A stretch of 47,787 nt of DNA from an uncultured Pirellulaceae bacterium (GTDB lineage Bacteria; Planctomycetota; Planctomycetia; Pirellulales; Pirellulaceae), in the NCBI GenBank assembly GCA_937928555.1, contig CALFWR010000049.1, forward strand, positions 1-47,787, given 5' to 3'. Position 1 is the stretch's first letter, and every line of letters starts with the position of its first letter. Shown in pieces: positions 17,807-27,507 of this stretch. The notes under the pieces are model-generated. The model was not told the origin of the DNA and searched no databases. It saw only the letters and a list, made by a program, of their open reading frames with translations. Made by a program: the position numbers and the translations under genes.

Positions 17807-18754
17807 GTGACAATTCAATCTATTAACCAACAGGCAAGCGAACTTCTTGACTCGCACCGCCAGCAGTTTGCCGATCTCGACGTTCAGGTCTCAACGCTAC
17901 CCTCGGGTGCGGAGCTGTTTGACTTTGCTCACGACCGCACCGGCACCGCCGAAGCAGGAGTCCTGCTGGCCAGGATATGCCTGGCCGATCTGGCCCAAGT
18001 TCAGGTCCGCCCGTCGTCAGGCCCGTTTGCTTTCACCGTAGAGGTTCAGACGGACCACCCTCTGGTCAGTTGCATGGCGTCGCAGTACGCGGGCTGGCCG
18101 TTATCGGTCGGTAAGTTCTTTGCGATGTGCAGCGGGCCGGCACGAAGCTCCCGGGGTAAGGAAAAAGTCCTAGATGAGTATGGCCTGGTTGCGAAAAGCG
18201 AACCGGTGGTCGCCGTGTTGGAGACGTCTTCTGTTCCATGCGATCGGGTCGCGGAAGAAATTGCCAATGAATGTGGCATCGCCGCGGACAAGGTTCGTAT
18301 CTGTGTGGCCCGCACCGCCAGCTTGCCGGGCACGATTCAGGTCACCGCAAGGACCGTCGAAACAGCGATCCACAAACTACATGAGCTTGGTTTTGACTTG
18401 AAAACGATCAAAAAAGGCACCGGCACCGCGTCGCTGCCTCCGATTGCAGACAAAGACCTGACAGCCCTGGGCTGGACCAACGATTCGGTGCTCTACGGAG
18501 CCCACGTGCAACTGGAAGTCGATTGCGATGACGACGCGGTAGAATCGATCGGACCAAAAATCCCCAGCTCCAGTTCGGCTGATTTCGGCAAGCCGTTCAT
18601 CGAGATCTTCAAACGATACGAAATGGACTTTTACCGAATCGACCCGCTGCTGTTCAGCCCTGCCCGGGTGACGATTCGCAACGTCAAAACCGGAAACGAG
18701 TTTGAGTACGGTCAAGTACGCGACGACATTCTCAAAGAGTCCTGGAACCTCTGA
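17807..18754 (+). CDS. mch: Methenyltetrahydromethanopterin cyclohydrolase
   Basis: Mch interconverts N5,N10-methenyl-H4MPT and N5-formyl-H4MPT in the tetrahydromethanopterin-linked C1 pathway, which planctomycetes share with methylotrophs and methanogens. The 315-aa length fits. The motif SQYAGWPLSVGKFFAMCSGPARS (residues about 88-110, quoted in part: YAGWPLSVGKFFAM, CSGPARS) and the later ETSSVP and CVARTASLPGTIQV stretches match the family. Translation starts at GTG 17807, just before the conserved N-terminus. It is followed after 10 bp by the ATP-grasp gene, a pairing known from C1 gene clusters. No other H4MPT genes (fae, fhc, mtdB) lie in the window. Confidence 0.93.
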   Translation: MTIQSINQQASELLDSHRQQFADLDVQVSTLPSGAELFDFAHDRTGTAEAGVLLARICLADLAQVQVRPSSGPFAFTVEVQTDHPLVSCMASQYAGWPLSVGKFFAMCSGPARSSRGKEKVLDEYGLVAKSEPVVAVLETSSVPCDRVAEEIANECGIAADKVRICVARTASLPGTIQVTARTVETAIHKLHELGFDLKTIKKGTGTASLPPIADKDLTALGWTNDSVLYGAHVQLEVDCDDDAVESIGPKIPSSSSADFGKPFIEIFKRYEMDFYRIDPLLFSPARVTIRNVKTGNEFEYGQVRDDILKESWNL

Positions 18755-18764
18755 TGTTGTTGAC

Positions 18765-19655
18765 ATGAAAATCGGCGTTCTCTCATCCGGTGCCGGCTGG
18801 CACTTCCGGGATCTTGTCCGAGCCGCAGACGATCTTGCGGACGTGGACGTCGCGTCGGTTGACTTTCGGCGGCTTGGCGCTTGGTTACAAGAGGGCTCCG
18901 ACGGCGTCGAATTTCCCTGTTCCGGCGCGAGGGCCGATGCCTTGCTGGTCAGAATCATGCCCGCCGGTTCCCTGCAGCAGGTCGTGTTTCGCATGGACTG
19001 TCTCCAGCGTCTGGCAGCGACGGGCTTTCCGATCATCAATCCGCCGCGAGCGATGGAGATTGCGATCGACAAGTACCTTTCGCTGTGCCTGATTGCCGAA
19101 GCGGGCATCGCGGTGCCCGATTTTGAGGTTTGCCAATCGGTCCAGCAGGCCGTCGAAGCCTTTGACAAACTTGGGCGCGATGTTGTTCTCAAACCCATTT
19201 TCGGCAGCATGGGGCGGGATCTGATTCGGCTGAATTGCCAACAGAAAGCCATCGTTGCGTTCGAAGATTTTGTCCGTCGGGGTGAAGTCCTCTACCTGCA
19301 GCGTTTTGTCGATTCCGGCGGTTTCGATATCCGCGCGTTTGTGATCGGAGATGCGGTTTTGGGCATGAAGCGAATCGCTGCCGGCGGCGATTGGCGCACC
19401 AACGCGACTTGCGGTGGAACGTGTTCGCCTCACGTTCTGACGCAGCAGGAAAAGGACATCGCACTTCGCGCCGCAGCGTCCAATCAATGTCAAATCGCAG
19501 GCGTCGATCTGATTTACGATCAAAACAACCCGAGTCGGACGCTGGTCCTAGAAGTCAACGCGGCCCCGGGCTGGGAGCATTTATCGAAAGTCTCCGAAAT
19601 CGATATCGCGGCGATGACACTCCGGCACGTGGCTCAGTTCGCCAACCGAAACTGA
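18765..19655 (+). CDS. ATP-grasp ligase, RimK-like, linked to mch
   Basis: This 296-aa ATP-grasp protein has the ATP-binding lysine region VVLKPIFGSMGRDLIRL and the metal-binding end LVLEVNAAPGWEHL. Such RimK-like ligases couple an amino acid to an acid with ATP, and they occur next to mch in H4MPT clusters, where a role in cofactor side-chain synthesis has been suspected. ATG 18765 is the first start after the mch stop; a longer frame from 18702 would overlap mch by 53 bases and lacks family-like residues. Which ligation it performs is not established. Confidence 0.82.
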   Translation: MKIGVLSSGAGWHFRDLVRAADDLADVDVASVDFRRLGAWLQEGSDGVEFPCSGARADALLVRIMPAGSLQQVVFRMDCLQRLAATGFPIINPPRAMEIAIDKYLSLCLIAEAGIAVPDFEVCQSVQQAVEAFDKLGRDVVLKPIFGSMGRDLIRLNCQQKAIVAFEDFVRRGEVLYLQRFVDSGGFDIRAFVIGDAVLGMKRIAAGGDWRTNATCGGTCSPHVLTQQEKDIALRAAASNQCQIAGVDLIYDQNNPSRTLVLEVNAAPGWEHLSKVSEIDIAAMTLRHVAQFANRN

Positions 19656-19702
19656 AATTCGCGAGATCCTCGCATTACACCCGCCACAAGGCGGCAACAT
19701 GT

Positions 19703-19724
19703 CGTCCCTGCATTTTTCGGGACG
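19703..19724. terminator. Hairpin after the ATP-grasp gene
   Basis: CGTCCC and GGGACG enclose a 10-base loop. A smaller hairpin, CCGCC/GGCGG, lies at 19681-19694. Neither has a T-run on the + strand, so a role in ending the mch operon is only possible. Confidence 0.35.
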
Positions 19725-19731
19725 ATCGCGC

Positions 19732-19767
19732 AAAAAAAGCGACGCGCTGCGATTGCAACACGTCGCT
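19732..19767 (-). terminator. Rho-independent terminator of the M28 peptidase gene
   Basis: On the minus strand AGCGACG ... CGTCGCT forms a 7-bp stem, followed by seven T residues (19732-19738). It lies 27 bp after the peptidase stop. Confidence 0.8.
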
Positions 19768-19793
19768 GTGTCTTCAATTTGGCCAACGCGGCA

Positions 19794-21689
19794 CTATGCC
19801 TCGTCTTCTTCACCGGGACGAACCAGGCGAAGCTGGACATCAATTTCAGCACCGTCACGTTTGACCTTCAGTGGGACCGTCTTGCCTTTGTCGCGGCGGA
19901 TCGCACGGAGAAGTCCGCGACGGTTGGTAAGCTTCTCATCGCCCCACTTCAAAATAACGTCTCCTTCGAGAAGTCCACTTGCTTGAGCAACCGAATCGTC
20001 ACTGATCGTCGAAAGCAACAGGCCTTCCTCGACCTCTTCGATGTTAACGCCCAGGCGGAACGGGCCAGCCACTGCGTACTTTGGCGGCTTTTCTGCGTTA
20101 ACCAGTTCGTCGATGAAGGCTTCGGTAAAATCAATCACGCGAACCGCACCGGCACAGTCGATGGTTTTGAAGTCATCATCCGGCGTGTGGTAGGTGCTGG
20201 TCAGGCCCGTGTGAATAAACGTGTTGGGGATCCTTCTCTCATTGAAGGGCAGGTGATCGCTGCCGGCAAAGCCCGATGGTGGCTTGAGCAGTTCCAGGCC
20301 CATGTCCGTGTTGGCTGATTCGAACATCTTGTCAAACTGAGCCGAAGAGTTCCAACCGTAGAGAGTGACTTTGTCTTCCCGCAACCAACCGATCATGTCA
20401 AAGTTGATCATCGCGACGGTTTTGTCCAGCGGATAAATCGGATCACGAACGTAGTGATATGCCCCCAGCAAGCCCATTTCTTCGGCTGTGAAGCAAACGA
20501 AAACCAACCGGCGAGCGGGTTTTTTGTCACGTGCGGCGAAACGGCGAGCAAGCTCCATCACCGCGGCGGTTCCGGTCGCGTTATCGTCGGCACCGTTGTG
20601 GATCATGCCCCGCTGCTTGGCACCGGCTCGAGAACCGTAGGCCCCTTTGCCAAGGTGATCGTAGTGGGCACCGATAACGATCGTTTGATCTGCGTGAGGG
20701 CCTTCGCCTTCGATGACGCCGACGATGTTGGACGTCGCAATGCCGCCAACGCGAAAGTCCGCCGAAGCATCCACTTTCCAGCCCGGAAGCGTCTGCGAAA
20801 GAGGCTCAAGCTCAACGTCCATACGATCTTCGATTGCTGCAATCGATTCAAGCTTGTCGCCAGCGGGAGTGACAACGGGGGTTGCTGCAAGAATTTTGTC
20901 CAGAGTTTTCCGCTTGATTTGCATGTACGGAACCGAGCCAACATCCTGGCCGAAGCGACTGGACTGGACCAAGCTGTCGCCGTCTTCCTCTTCCACGGTG
21001 ACCGAATCGTTGACCATCAGGATCGCAGCGGCTTTTGCTTGTCTGGCACCGGCCACCTTGGACGCGATAAAGGACCATCGGGACAACTGTGCACCATTGA
21101 AGACGCTCGTGTCGACTTTCTGTTGCGGTTCGCGGCGGATCAGGACAACCACTTTGCCTTCCACGTCGATGTCTGCGTACTCGTCAAAATTGAGTTGCTT
21201 TTCTGCGTTGATTCCGTACCCAACAAAGACCAGTTCAGCACCTTGGATGTCGAAGTCACTGCGGTTGAGAAGTTGTGAATATCCTTCGGAAACCTTCAGG
21301 TCGATGGATTCTCCATCGGGACCGGTAAGCTTCAATGCGCACTTTTCGGCAACCAGAGTCTTCTGCTGACCGACGTCAAAAGTTTGCTTGTAGTTGTTGC
21401 CCGTCGGATCGACCAGGCCCGAACTGCGATAGGCGGCAATGATGTGGTCTTCCGAAAGAACCATTTCCGGGGTTCCCGGCTGACGACCGCCCAGCTCGTC
21501 GCTGGCAAGGTACTTGATGTCGTAGGTGACACGCTGAAGCGACGTTTTGTACGGCGGAGTTCCCTTACTTTGAATCGAGGCGTCGGCATCCTGCTTTTCA
21601 GCAACAGCCTGGCCAAAGGAGACGGACGAAAAAGCAAAGCCACCAACGGCCAGCAGAGAACACAAAACTCTGGATCGCCAATAAGACAT
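19794..21689 (-). CDS. Exported M28-family metallopeptidase with PA and PDZ domains
   Basis: This 631-aa protein has a signal peptide (SLLAVGGFAFSSVSFGQA). A protease-associated-like region (about 130-290) precedes the M28 catalytic domain (about 310-520). The zinc ligands are visible as AHYDHLGKG (His), NGADDNATG (Asp), TAEEMGLLG (Glu), NFDMIGW (Asp) and the His of YHTPDDD. A PDZ-like domain closes the protein (about 535-615: LRLGVNIEEVEEG, GDVILKWGDEKLTN). It is probably an exported aminopeptidase that trims peptides in the periplasm or outside. The gene is monocistronic, with its own terminator and a 384-bp divergent upstream region. Confidence 0.88.
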   Translation of the reverse strand: MSYWRSRVLCSLLAVGGFAFSSVSFGQAVAEKQDADASIQSKGTPPYKTSLQRVTYDIKYLASDELGGRQPGTPEMVLSEDHIIAAYRSSGLVDPTGNNYKQTFDVGQQKTLVAEKCALKLTGPDGESIDLKVSEGYSQLLNRSDFDIQGAELVFVGYGINAEKQLNFDEYADIDVEGKVVVLIRREPQQKVDTSVFNGAQLSRWSFIASKVAGARQAKAAAILMVNDSVTVEEEDGDSLVQSSRFGQDVGSVPYMQIKRKTLDKILAATPVVTPAGDKLESIAAIEDRMDVELEPLSQTLPGWKVDASADFRVGGIATSNIVGVIEGEGPHADQTIVIGAHYDHLGKGAYGSRAGAKQRGMIHNGADDNATGTAAVMELARRFAARDKKPARRLVFVCFTAEEMGLLGAYHYVRDPIYPLDKTVAMINFDMIGWLREDKVTLYGWNSSAQFDKMFESANTDMGLELLKPPSGFAGSDHLPFNERRIPNTFIHTGLTSTYHTPDDDFKTIDCAGAVRVIDFTEAFIDELVNAEKPPKYAVAGPFRLGVNIEEVEEGLLLSTISDDSVAQASGLLEGDVILKWGDEKLTNRRGLLRAIRRDKGKTVPLKVKRDGAEIDVQLRLVRPGEEDEA

Positions 21690-21975
21690 TCAGATTTCCT
21701 TAAAGCAGGGTACAAATAGCAGGTTAAAGATCAGCTCTGGTGAAACTAACACCGCTCTGACGCAGAAGTTGCAAATTAACACAAACCATCTGAATGTTCT
21801 TCTCTCAGACCGTTCTGTGGTGGCAAGTTTCACATCGTGGCGTCGCCAACGGGGTAAAATCGATTTCGGTAGCAGGCTTCCTGTGGCAGAAGTACACTGG
21901 TTGATATCGAGCAGCTCCTAACATGAGTTTACCTTCCGGAGACAGGGAATAAAGGGTGAATTTCGGTCGTACCTG

Positions 21976-22004
21976 TTGCCGAGAAGCTTTCCCTGCGGTA
22001 TCGT
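21976..22004 (+). promoter_or_regulatory. Possible sigma-70-like promoter for the E1 gene
   Basis: TTGCCG (21976-21981) and TATCGT (21999-22004) are separated by 17 bp, 69 bp upstream of the E1 start. The boxes are not perfect and planctomycete promoters are poorly defined. Apart from this I see no gene or strong hairpin in the 384-bp stretch 21690-22073 between the divergent peptidase and E1 genes. Confidence 0.3.
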
Positions 22005-22073
22005 CCCCCGATTCCTGCTCGGTTACCAGTAAGCAGCCTCGATTAAAGATGGGACCAAGACGATATTGAAATT

Positions 22074-24086
22074 ATGGCAAACGATTTAACTGCAGCCCAA
22101 ACTTCAGAGGTAAATGTGAATTCAGCGGACGACTTCGAGGGCTTTGACTCGCTGTCCTTGCTCAAGCTGATGTTTCTCAGCCGTGAAGGAGATCGCCGCG
22201 AGGGCGTTCTGCACCGCCAAAGCAAAGGCTGGTTTCAGGTTGCGGGCATGGGCCACGAGACCCTCGCCACGGTATCTCTGGCCTTGGAAGAGGGCGATTA
22301 CCTTTTCCCGTACTACCGCGATCGCGCGATGGTGTTGGCTCGGGGCGTTACCAATGCCGAACTTGCGTCGGCCTATTTTGCAAAAGCCGGCAGTTCCAGC
22401 AAAGGCCGCCAAATGCCCGGCCACTACTCGGACCGCAAACGCAACGTCTGGAGCGTCCCAACGCCCACCGGAGCCAATGCACTTCCGGCCTGTGGTGTCG
22501 CTTGGGCGATGCAACTGGAAGGCAAAAAGAACATTGCCGTGGCTACCGTCGGGGATGCCGCCTCGCGACAGGGTGAATTCTACGAAGCGGTGAGCTTTGC
22601 CGTCGAACGGCAGCTTCCGATTGTGTTCATCGTCGAAGACAACAACTACGGAATCAGCACCAACACCGAAAAGTTCAATCCGTTCAACCTGGGAATTTTC
22701 CACGACGACCTCGTCAAGCACGTTGACGCCCGGCATCCGGAGCGGCTTGGTCAGTTCATGGCACCGATTCTGGACAAAGCCCGCAGTGGCGGCGGCCCAA
22801 CGGTTGTCGTCTGCGAACTGGATCGGCTTTGCTCACACACTTCCAGCGACGACCATCGCGTGTATCGTCCCCAGGAAGAAATCGACGAAATGATGCAGCG
22901 GGATCCGATTGAGCTCTACGCCAAAGAGCTGATCGCCGCCGGCAAACTGACTCAAGAGGACTGGGACGCCATCCAAGAAACCATCCGTCAGGAAGTGGAT
23001 CAGGACTACATCAACGCGGAAAACGAACCCGATCCGTCGACGACCGAACTGATGGACGATCTGTTTGGCGACGAGCCCACCGCAACGACTCCGCCCCTGG
23101 AATCGGGCAAGCAGTGGCGGATGGTCGACGCCATCAACCATGTCTTCAAACAGCGTTTGGCCAGCGACGACAAAACAATCTTTTTCGGCGAAGACATCGA
23201 AGCCCCCAAGGGCGGTGTGTTCGGGATGACCAACGATTTGTCCCACGACTACCCTGAACGTGCCTTCAATTCGCCTTTGGCCGAAGCCACCATCGTTGGG
23301 GTTGGAATCGGCATGGCCAGCTACGGCTGGAATCCGGTATTCGAGATTCAATTTATCGACTTCTCCGGTCCGGCAATGAACCAGATCAGCCAGAACTTGG
23401 GTACGCTTCGCTGGCGAACCGGTGGCCAGTGGAAATGCCCGGTCGTGCTGTATTCTCCTTATGGTGCTTACCTGCCCGGTGGTTCTCTGTGGCACTCCCA
23501 GGCCAACGAATCCATGTTTGCTCATATGCCTGGCATTCGGGTCGTGATCCCCAGTACCCCCGAAGATTCTGCCGGGTTGATGTGGACGGCCATGCAAGCC
23601 GACGATCCGACGTTGTTTTTGGTCCCCAAGCACATGTTCCGTCAGCAGATGCAAGTCGAATCCGTCGAACCGGTGCCGTTCGGAAAAGCCCGCATTCGCC
23701 AGGAGGGCGAGGATGTGACAGTGGTCTCATGGGGCAACTGCGTCGAACTGGCTTTCGAAGCCGCAAAGCAACTGGAACAGGAGTGCAGTGTCGAGATCAT
23801 CGACCTCCGTAGTATCCAGCCCTGGGACCGCGAGATGGTTCTCGAGTCCGTGGAAAAGACCGGTCGTCTGGTCGTTGTCCAAGAGGACGGTCGCAGCTGC
23901 AGCGTCGGTCAGATGATCATCACCGATTTGCTTGCCGACGAAAAAGGCTTTTACCACTTCGTCAGCCCACCGCAGTTGGTCTCCAAACCCGATATTCATA
24001 TCGGCTACAATCCGATCTATGAGTACGAGGCGTTGCCGGATGTCGAAGAACTCATCGATGCGATTCAGGTGACTCTCGAAGAGTAA
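22074..24086 (+). CDS. 2-oxoacid dehydrogenase E1, fused alpha and beta subunits
   Basis: This 670-aa protein joins E1 alpha (about 1-340) and E1 beta (about 345-670). The thiamine diphosphate motif is in the alpha half: VGDAASRQGEFYEAVSFA, then EDNNYGIST. The beta half shows FFGEDIEAPKGGVFGMTNDL and ends in the conserved region PDVEELIDAI. E1 decarboxylates a 2-oxoacid (pyruvate or a branched-chain oxoacid) and passes the acyl group to the lipoyl domain of E2, encoded 92 bp downstream. The fused arrangement is known for branched-chain-type E1 enzymes. Which oxoacid is used cannot be told by eye. No E3 gene is in the window. Confidence 0.9.
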   Translation: MANDLTAAQTSEVNVNSADDFEGFDSLSLLKLMFLSREGDRREGVLHRQSKGWFQVAGMGHETLATVSLALEEGDYLFPYYRDRAMVLARGVTNAELASAYFAKAGSSSKGRQMPGHYSDRKRNVWSVPTPTGANALPACGVAWAMQLEGKKNIAVATVGDAASRQGEFYEAVSFAVERQLPIVFIVEDNNYGISTNTEKFNPFNLGIFHDDLVKHVDARHPERLGQFMAPILDKARSGGGPTVVVCELDRLCSHTSSDDHRVYRPQEEIDEMMQRDPIELYAKELIAAGKLTQEDWDAIQETIRQEVDQDYINAENEPDPSTTELMDDLFGDEPTATTPPLESGKQWRMVDAINHVFKQRLASDDKTIFFGEDIEAPKGGVFGMTNDLSHDYPERAFNSPLAEATIVGVGIGMASYGWNPVFEIQFIDFSGPAMNQISQNLGTLRWRTGGQWKCPVVLYSPYGAYLPGGSLWHSQANESMFAHMPGIRVVIPSTPEDSAGLMWTAMQADDPTLFLVPKHMFRQQMQVESVEPVPFGKARIRQEGEDVTVVSWGNCVELAFEAAKQLEQECSVEIIDLRSIQPWDREMVLESVEKTGRLVVVQEDGRSCSVGQMIITDLLADEKGFYHFVSPPQLVSKPDIHIGYNPIYEYEALPDVEELIDAIQVTLEE

Positions 24087-24178
24087 CGGTTTCCCGGTGT
24101 CGGTGAGCAGACGCAACTTTCGCTCGCCACACGCAAACCGCGCCGCTCATATTTTTCACAATTCTCCGGAGACCATCC

Positions 24179-25351
24179 GTGCCTGTTATTTCTGTCCGCA
24201 TCCCCCAACTCGGCGAAGGCCTTCAGGAAGCCCTGTTGGTCGATTTTCTCAAGCAACCGGGCGACACCGTCAAACGCGATGAGCCCATCTACACGATGGA
24301 AACCGACAAAGCCACGACAGACGTCGAATCTCCCTACGACGGGACGATCGTCGAGTGGTTGGTCGAAACGGGCAGCGTCCTCGAGATCGGCACCGAAATC
24401 GCAAAAATGGAAGTCGCCGAAGGGGTCAAGGAAATGCCCGCCGGCCACGGCCCCGCAGAGACCGCGCCGGCAGAACCGGCCAAAGCAAAATCATCCGCCA
24501 CGACGAGCTCATCAGCCGTTCGCTCGGGCGACGTTGCGATCCCGCCAAGGACACGGCGCTATCTCAAAAAACACGACTTGCTCGATTCAGCACAACTGAT
24601 TCCAGCGGCCGGAAGCAAGCTGATGCCAGCGGACGTGGATGCCTGGCTGGCGACTTCCGGCGGTTCTCCCGATTCGGACCAGTTCGAACTCGTTCCGCTT
24701 CCAAAATCGCAAATTGTGCTGAACTACCGGCTCAAACGTGGCGTCACCGAAGCGATTCCCGTGACCGTTGGAAACCGTATCGGTTGGTCCACAGTTCACG
24801 CGGCACGCCAGACAGTCAAAGCAGACGGCGGAACAGCCACCGGATTTGCGATGGCTTGCTGGGCAGTCGTGCAGGCTCTCAAAAGTCATGACCGTTTTCG
24901 CAGCACGCTTTCTGCTGACGGCAAGTCATTCCAGAAGTTCCATGACGTGAACCTTGGCGTGGCGGTCGCGTTGCCGGGCGACGAAATGGTAACCGCAGTT
25001 GTTCGCGGTGCCGACAAAATGAGCCAGTCGCAATTCTTTGCAGCCTACGCGGCACAAGTCACCGAAGCTCGAAACGGCGAAGACCAGGCCGATGCCTCAA
25101 CCACGATTACGGTTTCCAATATCGGCAAAGCCGGCATGCGATTCGGCATTCCCGCGATCGTATCGCCGGCGGTGGCAACGCTGGCTTTTGGCGAAGTTTA
25201 CCCGGTTCCCGTTCAGCGCGGCGATTCGTTCGACTTCGAGCCCGCGATCGAAGCAACGTTGTGCTTTGACCACCGCGTGGCCAACGGTGTCGGAGCCGCG
25301 AATTTCATGAACGCAATCAAAGCCGGGATCGAAGAGTTTGTCCTTGAGTAG
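24179..25351 (+). CDS. Dihydrolipoamide acyltransferase E2
   Basis: This 390-aa protein begins with GTG. The lipoyl domain (about 3-78) has the lipoylation site METDKATTD (Lys44). A linker rich in Ala/Pro/Ser leads to a peripheral subunit-binding domain (about 117-160, PPRTRRYLKKHDL, then KLMPADVDAWL). The catalytic domain (about 185-388) ends in CFDHRVANGVGAANF, where the family consensus is DHRVVDG: the catalytic His (365) is kept, but Asp369 is Asn. It accepts the acyl group from E1 and moves it to CoA. The Asp to Asn change may lower activity or be tolerated. Confidence 0.88.
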   Translation: MPVISVRIPQLGEGLQEALLVDFLKQPGDTVKRDEPIYTMETDKATTDVESPYDGTIVEWLVETGSVLEIGTEIAKMEVAEGVKEMPAGHGPAETAPAEPAKAKSSATTSSSAVRSGDVAIPPRTRRYLKKHDLLDSAQLIPAAGSKLMPADVDAWLATSGGSPDSDQFELVPLPKSQIVLNYRLKRGVTEAIPVTVGNRIGWSTVHAARQTVKADGGTATGFAMACWAVVQALKSHDRFRSTLSADGKSFQKFHDVNLGVAVALPGDEMVTAVVRGADKMSQSQFFAAYAAQVTEARNGEDQADASTTITVSNIGKAGMRFGIPAIVSPAVATLAFGEVYPVPVQRGDSFDFEPAIEATLCFDHRVANGVGAANFMNAIKAGIEEFVLE

Positions 25352-25396
25352 CTGCGCACGGCCCGCAACGTGAACCACGAATGCGAGCCGCGCAAC

Positions 25397-25429
25397 GTGA
25401 GCCGCACCTTCACCCGGCCAGCGGCTCAC
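25397..25429. terminator. Hairpin between convergent E2 and uvrB
   Basis: GTGAGCCGC (25397-25405) is the exact inverse of GCGGCTCAC (25421-25429), with a 15-base loop. It is well placed as a two-way terminator but lacks a T-run. Confidence 0.45.
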
Positions 25430-25452
25430 CACGCGACCAACCCGACGACGAC

Positions 25453-27507
25453 CTACTGCCGTTTGGGACGCGGTACCCGGGACGCCTTCTTTCGTCGCCC
25501 TTTCTTTTTTCCAGCTGATTTGAAGTCAACGCTGTCTACCGGTTGGCCGATGCTGTCCTGAAGTTTGGCGATGCGGTCACGAAGAGTTCCCGCCCGCTCG
25601 AACTCAAGGTCTTCGGCCGCCTTGAGCATCTCGGTTCGCAGTTCGTCGATGTACTCTTCGGTCACAAGCGGAGAATTATCTGCAGTCGCTTTCGCGTTGG
25701 CTTCGCGGCGATTGCGGAGGTCCTGGGCGATTCCGGCCTTGATGGCTTTTTTCACCGACGTGGGCGTGATGCCGTGGGCCTTGTTGTAATCCTGTTGGAT
25801 CTTGCGACGGCGTGCAGTTTCCTGAATTGCATTTTTCATCGCCTCGGTCATCCTGTCACCATACAGGATGACTTTGGCGTTCACGTTGCGGGCACTGCGG
25901 CCAATCGTCTGCACCAACGATGTTTCGCTACGCAGAAAGCCTTCCTTGTCCGCATCCAGAATCGCGACCAGGGAAACTTCGGGCAAGTCCAGGCCTTCAC
26001 GAAGCAGGTTAACGCCGACGAGGCAATCAAACTGCCCGGCTCGCAAGTCGCGAAGAAGCTCGACCCGCTCAAACGCATCAAGTTCGCTGTGCAGCCACTT
26101 GCTGGCGATTCCATTTTCGCAAAAGTATGTGGAAAGGTCTTCCGCCAGTCGCTTGGTCAGGGCTGTCACTAGCACCCGATCGCCGGCATCAACTCGCTCG
26201 CGAATTTCCCCCAGCAAATGGTTGACTTGCCCGCTGGCGGGAAGCACTTCCACGATCGGGTCCAGCAAACCGGTCGGGCGAATAATCTGCTCGACGACTT
26301 CGCCTTCGGTTTTTTCCAGTTCGTAATCGTTGGGAGTCGCCGACACGTAGACGACGCGTTTGGTACGGCCCTCCCATTCTTCGAACTTTAATGGGCGGTT
26401 GTCGCGGGCGCTGGGAAGCCGAAAGCCATGTTCGATCAGCGTGTTCTTGCGGCTCTGGTCGCCGGCGTACATCGCACGCACCTGCGAGACCGTCACGTGG
26501 GACTCATCAATGAACAACAGGAAATCATCGGGGAAAAAGTTGTACAGAGTCTCGGGCGTTTCTCCCGATTCACGTCCGGCAATGTGACGGCTGTAGTTTT
26601 CGATGCCTGGACAGTGGCCGACCTGCTCCAGCATTTCAAGGTCGAAACGGGTTCGCGCGTTAAGCCTCTGGGCTTCCAGCAGTTTGCCCTGGTTCTGAAA
26701 TTCTTCCAGCCGCTCCTTGAGTTCAAAACGGATCCGCTTCACCGCGTCCTGGATCCTGTCCTCGGAGGACACAAAGTGCTTTGCCGGATAAATGTAGATC
26801 TGTTCCTCCGGTTGGATATTTTCTCCGGTCAGCGGATTGATCATTGAGATCTTTTCGACTTCGTCGCCCCAGAATTCGACCCGGTAGGCAAACTCTTCGT
26901 ATCCCGGCCAGATCTCGACGCTGTCGCCTCGAACACGAAATCGCGATCGTTCAAACGCAATGTCATTTCGTTGATACTGGATCTCGATCAGCTTGCCGAG
27001 CATCTTGTCGCGGTTGATGGTTTCGCCTTTCTTGATGGCGACCATCATCGCTTTGTAATCTGCCGGAGACCCCAGTCCGTAAATGCTCGACACGCTGGCG
27101 ATGATGATCACGTCCTTGCGGCTGACCAGCGAACTGGTCGTCGCCAGTCGCAAGCGATCGATGTCCTCGTTGATCGAGGCATCTTTTTCGATGTAAATGT
27201 CACGCTGGGGAATGTAGGCTTCGGGCTGATAGTAGTCGTAGTAGCTGACGAAGTAGTGGACGGCGTTGTCCGGAAAGAACTCCTTGAACTCACTGTAAAG
27301 CTGGGCGGCAAGCGTTTTGTTGTGTGAAATCACCAACGTCGGAAGGCTCATTTTCTGGATCACGTTGGCCATCGTGAATGTCTTTCCCGACCCCGTGACT
27401 CCCATCAGGACCTGGTGCTTTTGCCCGCGTTCCAATCCGGCCACTAGGCTGTCAATCGCCTGTGGCTGATCGCCGTTCGGTTTAAATGGTGCCGAGAGCT
27501 TGAACAT
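25453..27507 (-). CDS. uvrB: Excinuclease ABC subunit B
   Basis: UvrB is the damage-verifying helicase-like subunit of nucleotide excision repair. This 684-aa protein has Walker A GVTGSGKTF (about 36-44), the beta-hairpin region with SYYDYYQPEAYIP, the DEXX-like FIDESHV, motif VI QTIGRSARN, and a C-terminal UVR domain (AAEDLEFERAGTLRDRI) for UvrC contact. The last 26 residues are a basic tail (KKKGRRKKASRV) beyond the usual end. It is divergent from the App1 gene and convergent with E2. Confidence 0.97.
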   Translation of the reverse strand: MFKLSAPFKPNGDQPQAIDSLVAGLERGQKHQVLMGVTGSGKTFTMANVIQKMSLPTLVISHNKTLAAQLYSEFKEFFPDNAVHYFVSYYDYYQPEAYIPQRDIYIEKDASINEDIDRLRLATTSSLVSRKDVIIIASVSSIYGLGSPADYKAMMVAIKKGETINRDKMLGKLIEIQYQRNDIAFERSRFRVRGDSVEIWPGYEEFAYRVEFWGDEVEKISMINPLTGENIQPEEQIYIYPAKHFVSSEDRIQDAVKRIRFELKERLEEFQNQGKLLEAQRLNARTRFDLEMLEQVGHCPGIENYSRHIAGRESGETPETLYNFFPDDFLLFIDESHVTVSQVRAMYAGDQSRKNTLIEHGFRLPSARDNRPLKFEEWEGRTKRVVYVSATPNDYELEKTEGEVVEQIIRPTGLLDPIVEVLPASGQVNHLLGEIRERVDAGDRVLVTALTKRLAEDLSTYFCENGIASKWLHSELDAFERVELLRDLRAGQFDCLVGVNLLREGLDLPEVSLVAILDADKEGFLRSETSLVQTIGRSARNVNAKVILYGDRMTEAMKNAIQETARRRKIQQDYNKAHGITPTSVKKAIKAGIAQDLRNRREANAKATADNSPLVTEEYIDELRTEMLKAAEDLEFERAGTLRDRIAKLQDSIGQPVDSVDFKSAGKKKGRRKKASRVPRPKRQ

